A stretch of 43,662 nucleotides of DNA from an uncultured Lachnospiraceae bacterium (GTDB lineage Bacteria; Bacillota; Clostridia; Lachnospirales; Lachnospiraceae): positions 1 to 43,662 of the forward strand of contig CALWSC010000047.1 of assembly GCA_944384105.1 (NCBI GenBank), written 5' to 3'. Under the pieces are notes generated by a model, which worked only from the letters and a program-made list of their open reading frames with translations, was not told where the DNA came from and ran no database searches. Position numbers and translations under genes: made by a program. This document shows, in pieces, positions 8,079 to 16,454 of the stretch (position 1 is the first letter of the stretch; each line of letters opens with the position of its first letter).

Positions 8079-9170
8079 ATGAGAGAATGGGAAAACAAGG
8101 TTCGCAAGGTAGTGCCCTACACCCCGGGCGAGCAGCCGAACGAACCGGATATGATCAAACTGAACACAAACGAAAATCCATACCCCCCGTCCCCGCGCGT
8201 AATGGAAGCACTGCTAAAAATCATGCCGGAGAGTTTAAAGCTATATCCGGATCCGACAGCAGGAACCCTTGTGCGCGCGCTGGCAAAATACCACGGTGTA
8301 GATGAGAGCCGCGTCTTCGTGGGGGTCGGTTCTGACGACGTCCTGGCGATGTGCTTCCTTACATTCTTCCAGAGCGGAAAGCCGATCCTGTTTCCGGATA
8401 TCACCTACTCGTTCTATGACGTGTGGGCAGAGCTGTTTCAGATACCGTACAGAAGAATGAGGCTAAACGACAACTTTGAAATAGAACTGAGAGATTATAT
8501 CTCACAAACAGAAGAGAGCGGCGGAATTATTTTTCCCAACCCGAACGCCCCCACGGGCATTGAACTGGAACAAAAAGAGATAGAAGAAATTGTGAGAAAA
8601 AACCACGACAAAATTGTGATTGTGGACGAGGCATATGTGGACTTCGGAGCCTTGTCGGCAGTCAGCCTGCTTGACCAGTATGATAACCTGATTGTAGTGC
8701 GTACTTTCTCCAAGTCCCGCGCGCTCGCCGGCATGCGCATCGGCTATGCCCTGGGAAGCCCCCAGGCGATTGGCTACTTAAACGATGCGAAATATTCCTT
8801 CAACTCCTATACCATGGATCAGACTGCGCTCGCCGCGGGGAAGGCGTCCGTGGAGGATGAGGAATATTTTCGGGAAATGCTTGCGCGTGTAATCAGTACC
8901 CGCGAGTGGACAAAGCAGGAACTGAAGAGACTGGGCTTTACATTCCCGGACTCCAAGGCGAACTTCATCTTCGCCTCCCACCCGTCCTGCCCGGCAAAAC
9001 AGCTCTATGAGGCTCTGCGCCAGGCGCATATCTATGTCCGATACTTCAATAAACCCCGGATTGACAATTACCTGCGCATCACCGTGGGAACCCGCAGCGA
9101 GATGGAAACCTTTATAAAGTTCCTTGAAAAATATCTGGCGGACGCAGGAATATATTCAGAAAAACCATAA
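8079..9170 (+). CDS. hisC: Histidinol-phosphate aminotransferase family protein
   Basis: About 363 residues; the N-terminus VRKVVPYTPGEQPNEPDMIK and LNTNENPYPPSP are typical of HisC-like enzymes. PLP residues are present: FPNPNAPTG (152-160), Asp183 and Tyr186 in VDEAYVDF, Lys212 in RTFSKSRALAGMRIGYALG. HisC transaminates imidazole-acetol phosphate to histidinol phosphate, but no other his gene is nearby, so a HisC-like enzyme acting on another amino acid is possible. The start at 8079 matches family N-termini; an in-frame ATG at 8049 lies inside the 11-bp hairpin. Neither has a clear SD, and a 13-codon reading frame (8038-8079) ends with its TAA overlapping the 8079 ATG. Confidence 0.85.
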   Translation: MREWENKVRKVVPYTPGEQPNEPDMIKLNTNENPYPPSPRVMEALLKIMPESLKLYPDPTAGTLVRALAKYHGVDESRVFVGVGSDDVLAMCFLTFFQSGKPILFPDITYSFYDVWAELFQIPYRRMRLNDNFEIELRDYISQTEESGGIIFPNPNAPTGIELEQKEIEEIVRKNHDKIVIVDEAYVDFGALSAVSLLDQYDNLIVVRTFSKSRALAGMRIGYALGSPQAIGYLNDAKYSFNSYTMDQTALAAGKASVEDEEYFREMLARVISTREWTKQELKRLGFTFPDSKANFIFASHPSCPAKQLYEALRQAHIYVRYFNKPRIDNYLRITVGTRSEMETFIKFLEKYLADAGIYSEKP

Positions 9171-9207
9171 TCTCTGCAATATGGCTTTTTTGACGGCAGA
9201 AAATGGT

Positions 9208-9243
9208 AAAACGCCGAAAAACCTGCGAAATATTGGGCGTTTT
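9208..9243 (+). terminator. Possible terminator downstream of hisC
   Basis: AAAACGCC and GGCGTTTT form a perfect 8-bp stem, with the T residues inside and just after the 3' arm, 38 bases after the hisC stop. A weaker A-rich/T-rich hairpin overlaps the stop itself (9160-9190). The 20-base loop makes the call moderate. Confidence 0.4.
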
Positions 9244-9280
9244 CCACAGTTTAAAAGCCCGGATTATTACAAATCGACGA

Positions 9281-9309
9281 TTTACAAATGCAGAATGTTT
9301 TGCTATAAT
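9281..9309 (+). promoter_or_regulatory. Strong promoter P1 in the gene-free stretch before gene A
   Basis: TTTACA, a 17-base spacer, TATAAT. The predicted start of transcription is about 9316, more than 300 bases before the gene A start codon, so it makes either a long leader or a separate RNA. Confidence 0.75.
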
Positions 9310-9315
9310 ACCCTC

Positions 9316-9455
9316 AAGCAGGATGTTTGTTGAATGTCTGCAAAATGGCGGTGTAAGAATCTTTATCCTGTAAGGGTCCTGCCAAGGTAGAAAGAACACC
9401 CCCGTCCTGCAGACAACGGTATTTCACTTATATAGGTACATAAAGCAGGCGCTTA
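9316..9455 (+). ncRNA. Candidate structured RNA from promoter P1
   Basis: No reading frame of note is present. From the predicted transcript start, AAGC can pair with GCTT at 9451-9454, TGTT...GTCTGC (about 9329-9341) with GCAGACAACG (about 9407-9416), and GGCGGTGT with ACACCCCC further in, giving one long, interrupted hairpin. I do not recognise a named family: the conserved SRP motif is absent, and a 6S-like rod is only a possibility. There is no clear terminator after it, so it could equally be the upper leader of gene A. Confidence 0.3.
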
Positions 9456-9479
9456 GAATGAAAAAATCTTAAAAAAGTA

Positions 9480-9508
9480 TTGATATTCTAAAATGTTTGT
9501 GGTATTGT
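9480..9508 (+). promoter_or_regulatory. Promoter P2 of gene A
   Basis: TTGATA, a 17-base spacer, TATTGT, placed about 150 bases upstream of the SD and ATG of gene A. It would give a leader of about 140 bases that is open in the gene A frame. Confidence 0.6.
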
Positions 9509-9655
9509 AGCAGTAAGCGTAATGCCAACGGTGGGTTGTTTATGGGCTTTTCCAAAATCAATAACTATTCAAGTACATATCTAGGAAAAGAACTTGAAGC
9601 TTGCCGGAAACAAACAAATTATAGAGATTTAGTCAAAATAAGGAGGTTAAAAGAA

Positions 9656-12600
9656 ATGGCGAAAATTTCAAAAAATGCTAAAAAGTTATTAGCGTTAACA
9701 CTCGCCGGTGTAATGACAGTTGGTACAGCCGTACCTGGTACTGCCATGAGCAGCGTCCAGGACGTTAAAGCTGAAGATATGACTGGTGATTTCGCTGCTC
9801 AGTACGCTGAAAGAACCAGTGCCGCTTGGATGAGCAAAGTAAAACAGGTCTTTGATACCCTCTATGTCGGAGCTGACCAGAATATCCTGACCCAGACACA
9901 GTGGGAGGCAAAACAGTATATCACAGGCGTCGTTCTTGGTGCAGAGATCGGCGATCCGCTTGCTGTTTATACCGCAATTCAGGAGAATTTCGATGCAATT
10001 CTCGGTGAGGGGCAGTGGGACCTGTTTATGTCAGACCACGTTCTGAAAGTTGAGGAGTCAACACCGGATCAGGTAGCTGAGCGTGTAGACAACCAGGCAT
10101 GGAACCTTACATTTACTATATATTACGATGAGACAAAAGACACCTCTTCCGCACAGGAAAAAACCCTGAAGAAAACTCTGGAGTTAAGCGCTAACGAAGC
10201 ATATGCCAGCGAGCACGCAAGCGCAGGCGCAGCTGCTATCTCCGGCGGAAACGGAATCAACGAGCAGGTGTCCAAAGCTCTGGATATCGTAACATCTGCA
10301 GATATCGCTGAGAACCTGCAGGCAGTTGAGGACGAGCTTCCGGGCATCGTTTCCATCTCTACTGCCGAGAACCTGGACGCAGCTCTGATTGCTGACCAGG
10401 TAATCCGCGCATACAACCGCGCGCTGAGCGAGGGAACAACTTACGGGCTGGATCCGAAGTTCGCTAACTACTTCACAGCATTTATTGATGTTAATAATAT
10501 GACAGCAGCTAACTGCTACATTGATGAGGAAGGCTACTGGCATGGAAATCTGGAGATCAGAAATACAAAGAACAGCGAGGATATCACAACCTTACAGCTG
10601 TCCTTTAAGCTGACTGTATCTTCCGATGTATATAAAGAAATGGCAAGTTACCTGGACGAGCACTTAAACGGCGAGACCTTATATGTACCGTTTGGCGCTG
10701 ACCTGCGTGACGGCTATGGCAATGGATATGTAGAGGGCAGCCTGATGCAGGCTGCTAAGGAGCTGTTCGAGAAACATCAGTTCATCGATACAAACGGCGC
10801 TCTGGCAGATGAGCTTCTGCACCTGAGAGGCGGAGCTACTGTCCTGACAAAAATTGACGACCACACAGCGAAGCTGGAGGCAACTCTGGTGATCGGCATG
10901 ACAGATTCCCAGGGAGGTATTGTAGGACCGAGCGAGGAAATCCCGGTAACTATGACCGTATCTGAGGACGTCATCGACAACATCTCCCTGCAGGATGCAA
11001 GCGGCAACGAAGTAACCAGCCAGGAGCTTGAAATCGCACAGGAAGACCTGTCCAATCTGAATATCGCAAACGCGGTAATCACAGGCGCTAAGCTTGGACG
11101 TTATGACAGTCTTCCGTATGAGCAGTTCCAGGATGAGACGAATGAGTTTTTCATGGTTGATAACGGCGGCTTCAACAAGAACAAACTGGGAAGTTACGAC
11201 TATACCGTAAGCTCCAACGATGACCGCAGCCCGGACAGCGCAGATAAGACTGTGACAGTAAAGGTTGTAAAGACCATCCAGGATCTTCTGGGATCTTATA
11301 CTTCTGTATCCTCCAGCGACACAGACGTTGCTGCTATCGCTGCTGACGGTACCATCACCGCTTACAAGGCAGGCGAGGCAACCATCACAGTAAAAGGCGC
11401 AGATTTCTCTGAGAAACAGTACAAGCTGACTGTAAAAGAGGACGGAACCTTTACCCTGAAGCAGGTAGTAAACAACGCAGACTCCTATGTCTCCAACAGC
11501 ACAGACGTACTGGGCTTTGTATACCATGACGGAGAGAGCGGATACAGCTTTAAGACAACACATAAAGTAGCTTCCGCAGCAGAAGAGTCTGACATCGTAG
11601 CAGACGTTACCTTCGACGCTGAGGCAAATGCATTCGTAATCAAACCGGTTGCAGAGGGAACTGCAGAAGTTACCATTAAGGGTGGAGACCGCGGACGCCT
11701 GAAAGCTACAATTGATATTAATGTAGACAAGTTCGGCGTTGTAACTACAAACGTATCCACAAACGTAACAGGCTTCAAGCTGGACAGCAGCGCAGAGGCA
11801 ACTGTAAACGCAAAGAACTTCTATGAGAATGATTACGTTACCCTCGATTCCATCGGATTCGGCGAAGACGACAAGCTGATCATCCTGTACGATGAGAATG
11901 GACAGACCAAACAGGATACTGTACCGGCTACAGACCTCAAGGGCGTATACCTGAACACCATCGACAATGCGCGCGATATGGCTATCAACTTCTTCTATGC
12001 AGGATATGTAGCAAACATGACCGTTCCGGTTATGGGACAGATGTCTATCGGTCTGACAGAGTTAGGATTAGTTCCGACAGAGATTGTAAACTTTGAAGGA
12101 AAGATCCTGGATCAGAAAGACGACAAGATCACCGGACAGTATGCAAGTGTAGAAATTGTTGACGGACGGGTTGTTATCAAACGTACCTCCAAAGATAAAG
12201 CTACAGATGCAAACATTGTAACGGTTGCAGACGAAAAAGGAAACGAGGCGTCCTTCACTATCACGGTAAGAGATGACGGAACCAATACCTATATGGTGGA
12301 GATCACAAACTATACGCCATATGACCTGACAAAGGCAGCTACTTCCTTCACAGCTCCGACAAAGACGAGCTACTATATCGGCGAGAAGCTGGATACCACA
12401 GGCGGTTCTATCAACATCAATAACGCTGCAAGCATCGACCTGGAGCCGAACATGGTAACAGGATTTGATTCCAGTGTTGCTACACAGAGCCAGTTAATCT
12501 CCGTTTCTTACGGAATGCTTTCCAGAAACAACTCTGATTATACTTACACAGTAAGAATCAAAGCACGCACAGAGACTGTAAGCCTGTCTGACCTCGGACT

Positions 12601-13465
12601 GAAAGCTTCTGAAGTTAAGACAGTAAGCAGCGCAGGCGATGACGGCATCACCGCAAAACTGGACGGCGATACCATCGAGATTGCAGCTACCAAGATCAAT
12701 GAGAGCGGAGCCGTTGTCATCGAGACAAAATCCGGAGATAAGCTTGCTGTACGCGTAGATGTTGATGAGAATGGACAGATTGCAACAGATGTTGTAAAGA
12801 CATTTGAGGAGTCTTCCAAGTCCCTGGATAATACAGAGGATGTATTCGGCATCATCGGAACAACCATCGAGTCCGAAAACCCGGATATCGCAACCGTTGA
12901 AATTAAGAACGGCTTTGTAACCATCACATCCCATGCACAGGGAAGCACCACGGTCAAAGTGGCAAACGGTGACGACGTAGCGACCATCGACGTAACTGTT
13001 GACGAGTTCGGAAACATCACCACAACCGTACATAAATACAATGAGGACGGCTGGAGAGACCTTGGCGATGGAAACTGGGGCTACATCAGAAATGGTGAGC
13101 GCGTAGTATCCGACTGGGTAGTTGTAGAGGAAGCTGACCCGTACAACAACAACGAAGTTGGAAAAGTATGGTACCACTTTGGGGCTGACGGACTGATGCA
13201 GCGCGGCTGGATCGTGGACGAGACAGGCTGGAAGATCTACCTGTTAGACTCCAACGGACGTATGATGCACTCTCAGTGGGTAAATGCACCGGCTCAGGAG
13301 TCCCTGAACAGACCGGCTGGTATGTACAAGTTAACAGATGACGGAGCCGTACAGATGAACGGCTGGGCGAAATCTGTAGATAACGAGAACATCGAGTGGT
13401 TCTGCAACGCCGGAAACGGATTATTCGAGGTTAATAATCCGGCTTCCTGGAGAGTTATCGGCTAA
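9656..13465 (+). CDS. Gene A: large secreted Ig-like surface protein with C-terminal cell-wall-binding module
   Basis: The start is set by AGGAGG at 9641-9646 and a clear signal peptide (MAKISKNAKKLLALTLAGVM then TVGTAVPGTA); an upstream in-frame extension to 9497 is not needed. The mature protein is about 1,230 residues, acidic, beta-rich, almost without cysteine. A BIG2 Ig-like domain is visible at about residues 540-592 (SSSDTDVAAIAADGTITAYK, AGEATITVKG), another Ig-like unit resembling Big_3 at about 888-968 (APTKTSYYIGEKLD), and a last Ig-like repeat at about 1070-1130. Residues about 1135-1270 have W/Y/G-rich repeats of the choline- or glucan-binding type (VWYHFGADGLMQRGWIVDET). No sortase motif or membrane anchor. 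Likely an abundant wall-attached protein; ligand unknown. It is the intact, expressed partner of gene B. Confidence 0.85.
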   Translation: MAKISKNAKKLLALTLAGVMTVGTAVPGTAMSSVQDVKAEDMTGDFAAQYAERTSAAWMSKVKQVFDTLYVGADQNILTQTQWEAKQYITGVVLGAEIGDPLAVYTAIQENFDAILGEGQWDLFMSDHVLKVEESTPDQVAERVDNQAWNLTFTIYYDETKDTSSAQEKTLKKTLELSANEAYASEHASAGAAAISGGNGINEQVSKALDIVTSADIAENLQAVEDELPGIVSISTAENLDAALIADQVIRAYNRALSEGTTYGLDPKFANYFTAFIDVNNMTAANCYIDEEGYWHGNLEIRNTKNSEDITTLQLSFKLTVSSDVYKEMASYLDEHLNGETLYVPFGADLRDGYGNGYVEGSLMQAAKELFEKHQFIDTNGALADELLHLRGGATVLTKIDDHTAKLEATLVIGMTDSQGGIVGPSEEIPVTMTVSEDVIDNISLQDASGNEVTSQELEIAQEDLSNLNIANAVITGAKLGRYDSLPYEQFQDETNEFFMVDNGGFNKNKLGSYDYTVSSNDDRSPDSADKTVTVKVVKTIQDLLGSYTSVSSSDTDVAAIAADGTITAYKAGEATITVKGADFSEKQYKLTVKEDGTFTLKQVVNNADSYVSNSTDVLGFVYHDGESGYSFKTTHKVASAAEESDIVADVTFDAEANAFVIKPVAEGTAEVTIKGGDRGRLKATIDINVDKFGVVTTNVSTNVTGFKLDSSAEATVNAKNFYENDYVTLDSIGFGEDDKLIILYDENGQTKQDTVPATDLKGVYLNTIDNARDMAINFFYAGYVANMTVPVMGQMSIGLTELGLVPTEIVNFEGKILDQKDDKITGQYASVEIVDGRVVIKRTSKDKATDANIVTVADEKGNEASFTITVRDDGTNTYMVEITNYTPYDLTKAATSFTAPTKTSYYIGEKLDTTGGSININNAASIDLEPNMVTGFDSSVATQSQLISVSYGMLSRNNSDYTYTVRIKARTETVSLSDLGLKASEVKTVSSAGDDGITAKLDGDTIEIAATKINESGAVVIETKSGDKLAVRVDVDENGQIATDVVKTFEESSKSLDNTEDVFGIIGTTIESENPDIATVEIKNGFVTITSHAQGSTTVKVANGDDVATIDVTVDEFGNITTTVHKYNEDGWRDLGDGNWGYIRNGERVVSDWVVVEEADPYNNNEVGKVWYHFGADGLMQRGWIVDETGWKIYLLDSNGRMMHSQWVNAPAQESLNRPAGMYKLTDDGAVQMNGWAKSVDNENIEWFCNAGNGLFEVNNPASWRVIG
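9715..9772 (+). repeat. Left copy of the A/B shared block (candidate inversion site)
   Basis: From GACAGT to AAAGCT at the end of the signal-peptide coding region. The inverted counterpart in gene B is at 21808-21865. About four fifths of positions match, with an identical 13-mer GTACCTGGTACTG at 9731-9743 that contains the palindrome GTACC-T-GGTAC. Upstream of GACAGT the two loci show no similarity. Its role as a crossover site is inference. Confidence 0.5.
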
Positions 13466-13521
13466 TCCAAGGCAAGACTGGCAAAAAAGACAATAAGTAC
13501 TTAATTCCGAGACATAATCCG

Positions 13522-13658
13522 CCTGCCCTCCTGTCCAGCAGGGGAGGCAGGTACCCCTCAAAGGAAAAGGGATCGGGATTCCTGTACGGAGAATAGGCGT
13601 ACAAGAATACTCAAACGGAAAGAATTTCTGCTGTTAGTGTATTCTTGTGCGCTGTTTT
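13522..13658 (+). terminator. Hairpins and likely terminator after gene A
   Basis: A first GC-rich hairpin (arms 13522-13533 and 13539-13551) has no T run. A second has arms GCGTACAAGAATAC (13597-13610) and GTATTCTTGTGCGC (13639-13652), 14 bp with one G-U pair, followed by TGTTTTTAAC; this is the better terminator, although its loop is 28 bases. The remainder of the 260-base gap before gene C holds only its weak SD (GGGGG at about 13711-13715). Confidence 0.5.
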
Positions 13659-13725
13659 TAACTTATGAATGGTAAAAAATGGAAACACAGGAAAAGTTTC
13701 TAAGATTTATGGGGGCATAAGAGCA

Positions 13726-16362
13726 ATGTATAAGAAGAAGTTAATGAAGATTTGCCTGGCAAGCGCACTGGCGGTATCCATGGTATCGACGAATGTGGCT
13801 CCGGTGGTGGCTGCGGATGTGGCTGTTGCATCAGTAGACGAATTTCTTGTTAAAGTAGAGTTTAAGTGCGGTGAGGATATTATCGAAGATAAAGAGTCTG
13901 AGGACGGTTATTATTACCTCAAGGCAACTCAAAATGGCACGGATAAGACTCTTACAATTACAGCATCAGAATTGGAAAAGCATATACCTGATCCCGAAAA
14001 GTACGAGTTAGTAAGTCAAGATTCGGTTATTATAGGGTATAACGAAACATTAACAGTGCAGCTGCAGAAAAAGACGCAAACGGTTAATGTAAATTACTGG
14101 TGCCAGGAAGAAAATAAGCAGGTTGGCACAGAAGTTGTTAGCGTCGATGCAGACGCAACACATGTAAATATCGATGAGTTGAAATCTATTCCGGAAGGAT
14201 ATGAACTGGTATCCGCTGGTGAGGTACAGATTAATGATGGGTGGATTTTCGTTGATGTTCGCAGAAGTGAAGAACAGGCGACCACAAAAGAGATTAATGT
14301 AAATTACTGGTGCCAGGAAGAAAATAAGCAGGTTGGCACAGAAGTTGTTAGTGTCGATGCAGACGCAACACATGTAAATATCGATGAGTTGAAATCTATT
14401 CCGGAAGGATATGAACTGGTATCCACTGGTGAGGTACAGATTAATGATGGGTGGATTTTCGTTGATGTTCGTAAAATTGAAAACAGCTCTGAAGAAACAG
14501 GTGATTTCTTCGTAGATGTCAGATTTATGTACAATGGATGTGAGTACCAGGTAGTAAATGACTGCATTGTAAATGGTAAAAAACATGTTTCTGACGATGC
14601 TACATATACCATGTTTAATTATTCTGAACTGGAAGAATATGTTCCAGAAGGATATATCATGACGATGTCCGGTGAGGTAACTGTATATGCAGGTCAGACG
14701 GTAGATGTGAATATTGTACCGGAAAATGCAAGTGTATCCGTTGGAGATTTCCGTGTAGATGTTAAATTTACATATGCCGGTGCAGAGGTTGATACTGTTA
14801 AAGATTGCATTGTAAACGGCACCCAGACAACCGCTGGAGAATTAACGTATACTATTTTTAACTATTCTGAACTTGAAGAGTATGTTCCAAAGGGATACGT
14901 TCTTACTCCGACTGGAGAAGTAACTGTTTATGACGGAGAAACACTGGAAGTCAACGTTGCACCGGAAGAAGCAAACGTATCTGTAGGCGATTTCTTCGTT
15001 AAAGTAAAGTTTGTTTCTGACGGCAAAGATATTACATCCGAGCAGGGCTACATTGTAAACGGTACTCAGATTACTAACAGCAACCACACATTTACGCTTT
15101 TTAACTACTCCGAACTGAGCGAATATGTTCCGGCAGGATATAAAATGACGGCATCTGGCGATGTTACTGTTACAGACGATGAAGTATTGGAAATAAACGT
15201 AGAGGCTGTAGAGCCAAAAGTATCCGTAGGCGACTTCTTCATAAAAGCAAAATTCGTTTGCGATGGCGAGGAGCTTACTCCGGAAGTAGACTGCATTGTA
15301 AATGGTACACAGACGGATAACGGTCAGTGCGTTTATACCATGTTCAATTATTCTGAGCTGGAAGACTACGTTCCGGAGGGATACGTTATGACTGCCAGCG
15401 GAGATGTTACTGTATATGACGGTGAAGTCCTTGAGGTAAACGTTGCTCCTAAGGATGCATCCGTATCTGTCGGCGACTTCTTCGTAAATGTAAAATTTGT
15501 TTCTGACGGTAAAGAGGTTGTTCCTGCAAAAGATTACATTGTAAACGGTACACAGGTAGATAATGGTAAATATGTCTACACCATGTTCAACTACTCCGAG
15601 CTGAAAGAGTACGTTCCGGAAGGATACGCAATGACAGCAGCTGGCGATGTTACAGTTTATGATGGAGAGACTTTAGAGGTTAACCTTGATAAAATTCAAA
15701 AAGAATCCATTATCAATGTACGCTTTGTATACCACAAGAAAGTGCTTGCCGGCGGTGACTATTTTGTAGATCCGGATGGCGACGGAATCTTCAACTGGTC
15801 TGAGCTCAGCAAATATGTACCAGATGGCTACAAGATGCTCAGATGGGGCAATGAATCTGTAAAAGCAGGTCCATTCGTAGTACAGCTTGCAAAGGAGACG
15901 AACACAGTACCGGGAACACCGGGAATCGATGGCAAGAAGAACGGCTGGTACAAAGTCGGGGATTCTGATTGGAGCTACTACATCGACAACGAGAAAGTAG
16001 TTTCCGACTGGGTAGCGGTAGAAGAAGCTGATCCATACAACGGCAACAAAGTCGGAAAAGTATGGTATCACATGAACTCAGAGGGTCTTATGGACAGAGG
16101 ATGGATTATCGATGAGACCGGCTGGAAGGTATATCTTCTGGATTCCAACGGACGTATGATGCATTCCCAGTGGGTAAATGCACCGGCATCTGAGGAGCTT
16201 GGAAGACCTGCAGGCCTTTACAAACTGACCGATGACGGAGCCGTACAGATGAACGGCTGGGCAGAGTCCGTAACACCGGGAATTTACTGGTTCTGCAACG
16301 CAGGCACCGGACTTTTCGAGGTAGACAATCCGGCATCCTGGGGTTCAGAAAAGCTTTTCTAA
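13726..16362 (+). CDS. Gene C: secreted repeat protein with the same C-terminal cell-wall-binding module
   Basis: About 878 residues from the ATG at 13726, which gives a good signal peptide (MYKKKLMKICLASALAVSMV, ending near APVVAAD); an in-frame ATG at 13669 would bury it. After a divergent first unit come two nearly identical units resembling MucBP (INVNYWCQEENKQVGTEVVS, IPEGYELVS), then five repeats of exactly 81 residues (GDFFVxVKF, CIVNGTQ, FNYSELEEYVPEGY, VTVYDGETLEVNV) and a shortened sixth. The last about 140 residues are the W/Y/G-rich wall-binding module shared with A and B (MMHSQWVNAPA, LTDDGAVQMNGWAES). Probably an adhesin- or mucin-binding-like wall protein; the ligand is not known. 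It lies inside the segment that would invert, but has its own leader and terminator. Confidence 0.83.
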   Translation: MYKKKLMKICLASALAVSMVSTNVAPVVAADVAVASVDEFLVKVEFKCGEDIIEDKESEDGYYYLKATQNGTDKTLTITASELEKHIPDPEKYELVSQDSVIIGYNETLTVQLQKKTQTVNVNYWCQEENKQVGTEVVSVDADATHVNIDELKSIPEGYELVSAGEVQINDGWIFVDVRRSEEQATTKEINVNYWCQEENKQVGTEVVSVDADATHVNIDELKSIPEGYELVSTGEVQINDGWIFVDVRKIENSSEETGDFFVDVRFMYNGCEYQVVNDCIVNGKKHVSDDATYTMFNYSELEEYVPEGYIMTMSGEVTVYAGQTVDVNIVPENASVSVGDFRVDVKFTYAGAEVDTVKDCIVNGTQTTAGELTYTIFNYSELEEYVPKGYVLTPTGEVTVYDGETLEVNVAPEEANVSVGDFFVKVKFVSDGKDITSEQGYIVNGTQITNSNHTFTLFNYSELSEYVPAGYKMTASGDVTVTDDEVLEINVEAVEPKVSVGDFFIKAKFVCDGEELTPEVDCIVNGTQTDNGQCVYTMFNYSELEDYVPEGYVMTASGDVTVYDGEVLEVNVAPKDASVSVGDFFVNVKFVSDGKEVVPAKDYIVNGTQVDNGKYVYTMFNYSELKEYVPEGYAMTAAGDVTVYDGETLEVNLDKIQKESIINVRFVYHKKVLAGGDYFVDPDGDGIFNWSELSKYVPDGYKMLRWGNESVKAGPFVVQLAKETNTVPGTPGIDGKKNGWYKVGDSDWSYYIDNEKVVSDWVAVEEADPYNGNKVGKVWYHMNSEGLMDRGWIIDETGWKVYLLDSNGRMMHSQWVNAPASEELGRPAGLYKLTDDGAVQMNGWAESVTPGIYWFCNAGTGLFEVDNPASWGSEKLF
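14084..14471 (+). repeat. 178-bp direct tandem duplication inside gene C
   Basis: Bases 14084-14261 and 14294-14471 are identical except at two positions, with a 210-base period (70 residues). Such near identity points to a recent duplication or ongoing conversion. Confidence 0.95.
14500..15714 (+). repeat. Five in-frame 243-bp repeats inside gene C
   Basis: Units begin at 14500, 14743, 14986, 15229 and 15472, each exactly 243 bp (81 codons) and each starting at the GDF motif. They diverge in sequence but keep length perfectly; a degenerate sixth unit follows from about 15715. Confidence 0.92.
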
Positions 16363-16403
16363 TACAATAAAAGTGCATAATAGTTGGCTAAATCTTGAGA
16401 TGG

Positions 16404-16429
16404 AAAAGGATTCTTCGGAATCCTTTTTC
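16404..16429 (+). terminator. Terminator of gene C
   Basis: AAAAGGATTC, loop TTCG, GAATCCTTTTT: a 10-bp stem with a stable UUCG tetraloop merging into a T run, 41 bases after the gene C stop. Confidence 0.9.
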
Positions 16430-16454
16430 AAGTTAAAGCTGACCTAAAAGAAGT

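Noticed and set aside
9316-9455. Signal recognition particle RNA or tmRNA
   Set aside because: The conserved SRP GGAAGGAAGCAG-type loop and the tmRNA tRNA-like ends are absent.
9497-9655. N-terminal extension of gene A
   Set aside because: The frame is open, but AGGAGG just before 9656 and a clean signal peptide from there make the downstream start far more likely; the upstream part overlaps promoter P2.
10679-11563. Minus-strand frame inside gene A
   Set aside because: It is a shadow of codon bias in gene A, without domain or start signals.
14084-15714. CRISPR-like array
   Set aside because: The repeats are long, contiguous, in frame and part of a secreted protein; there are no short repeats with unique spacers and no cas genes.
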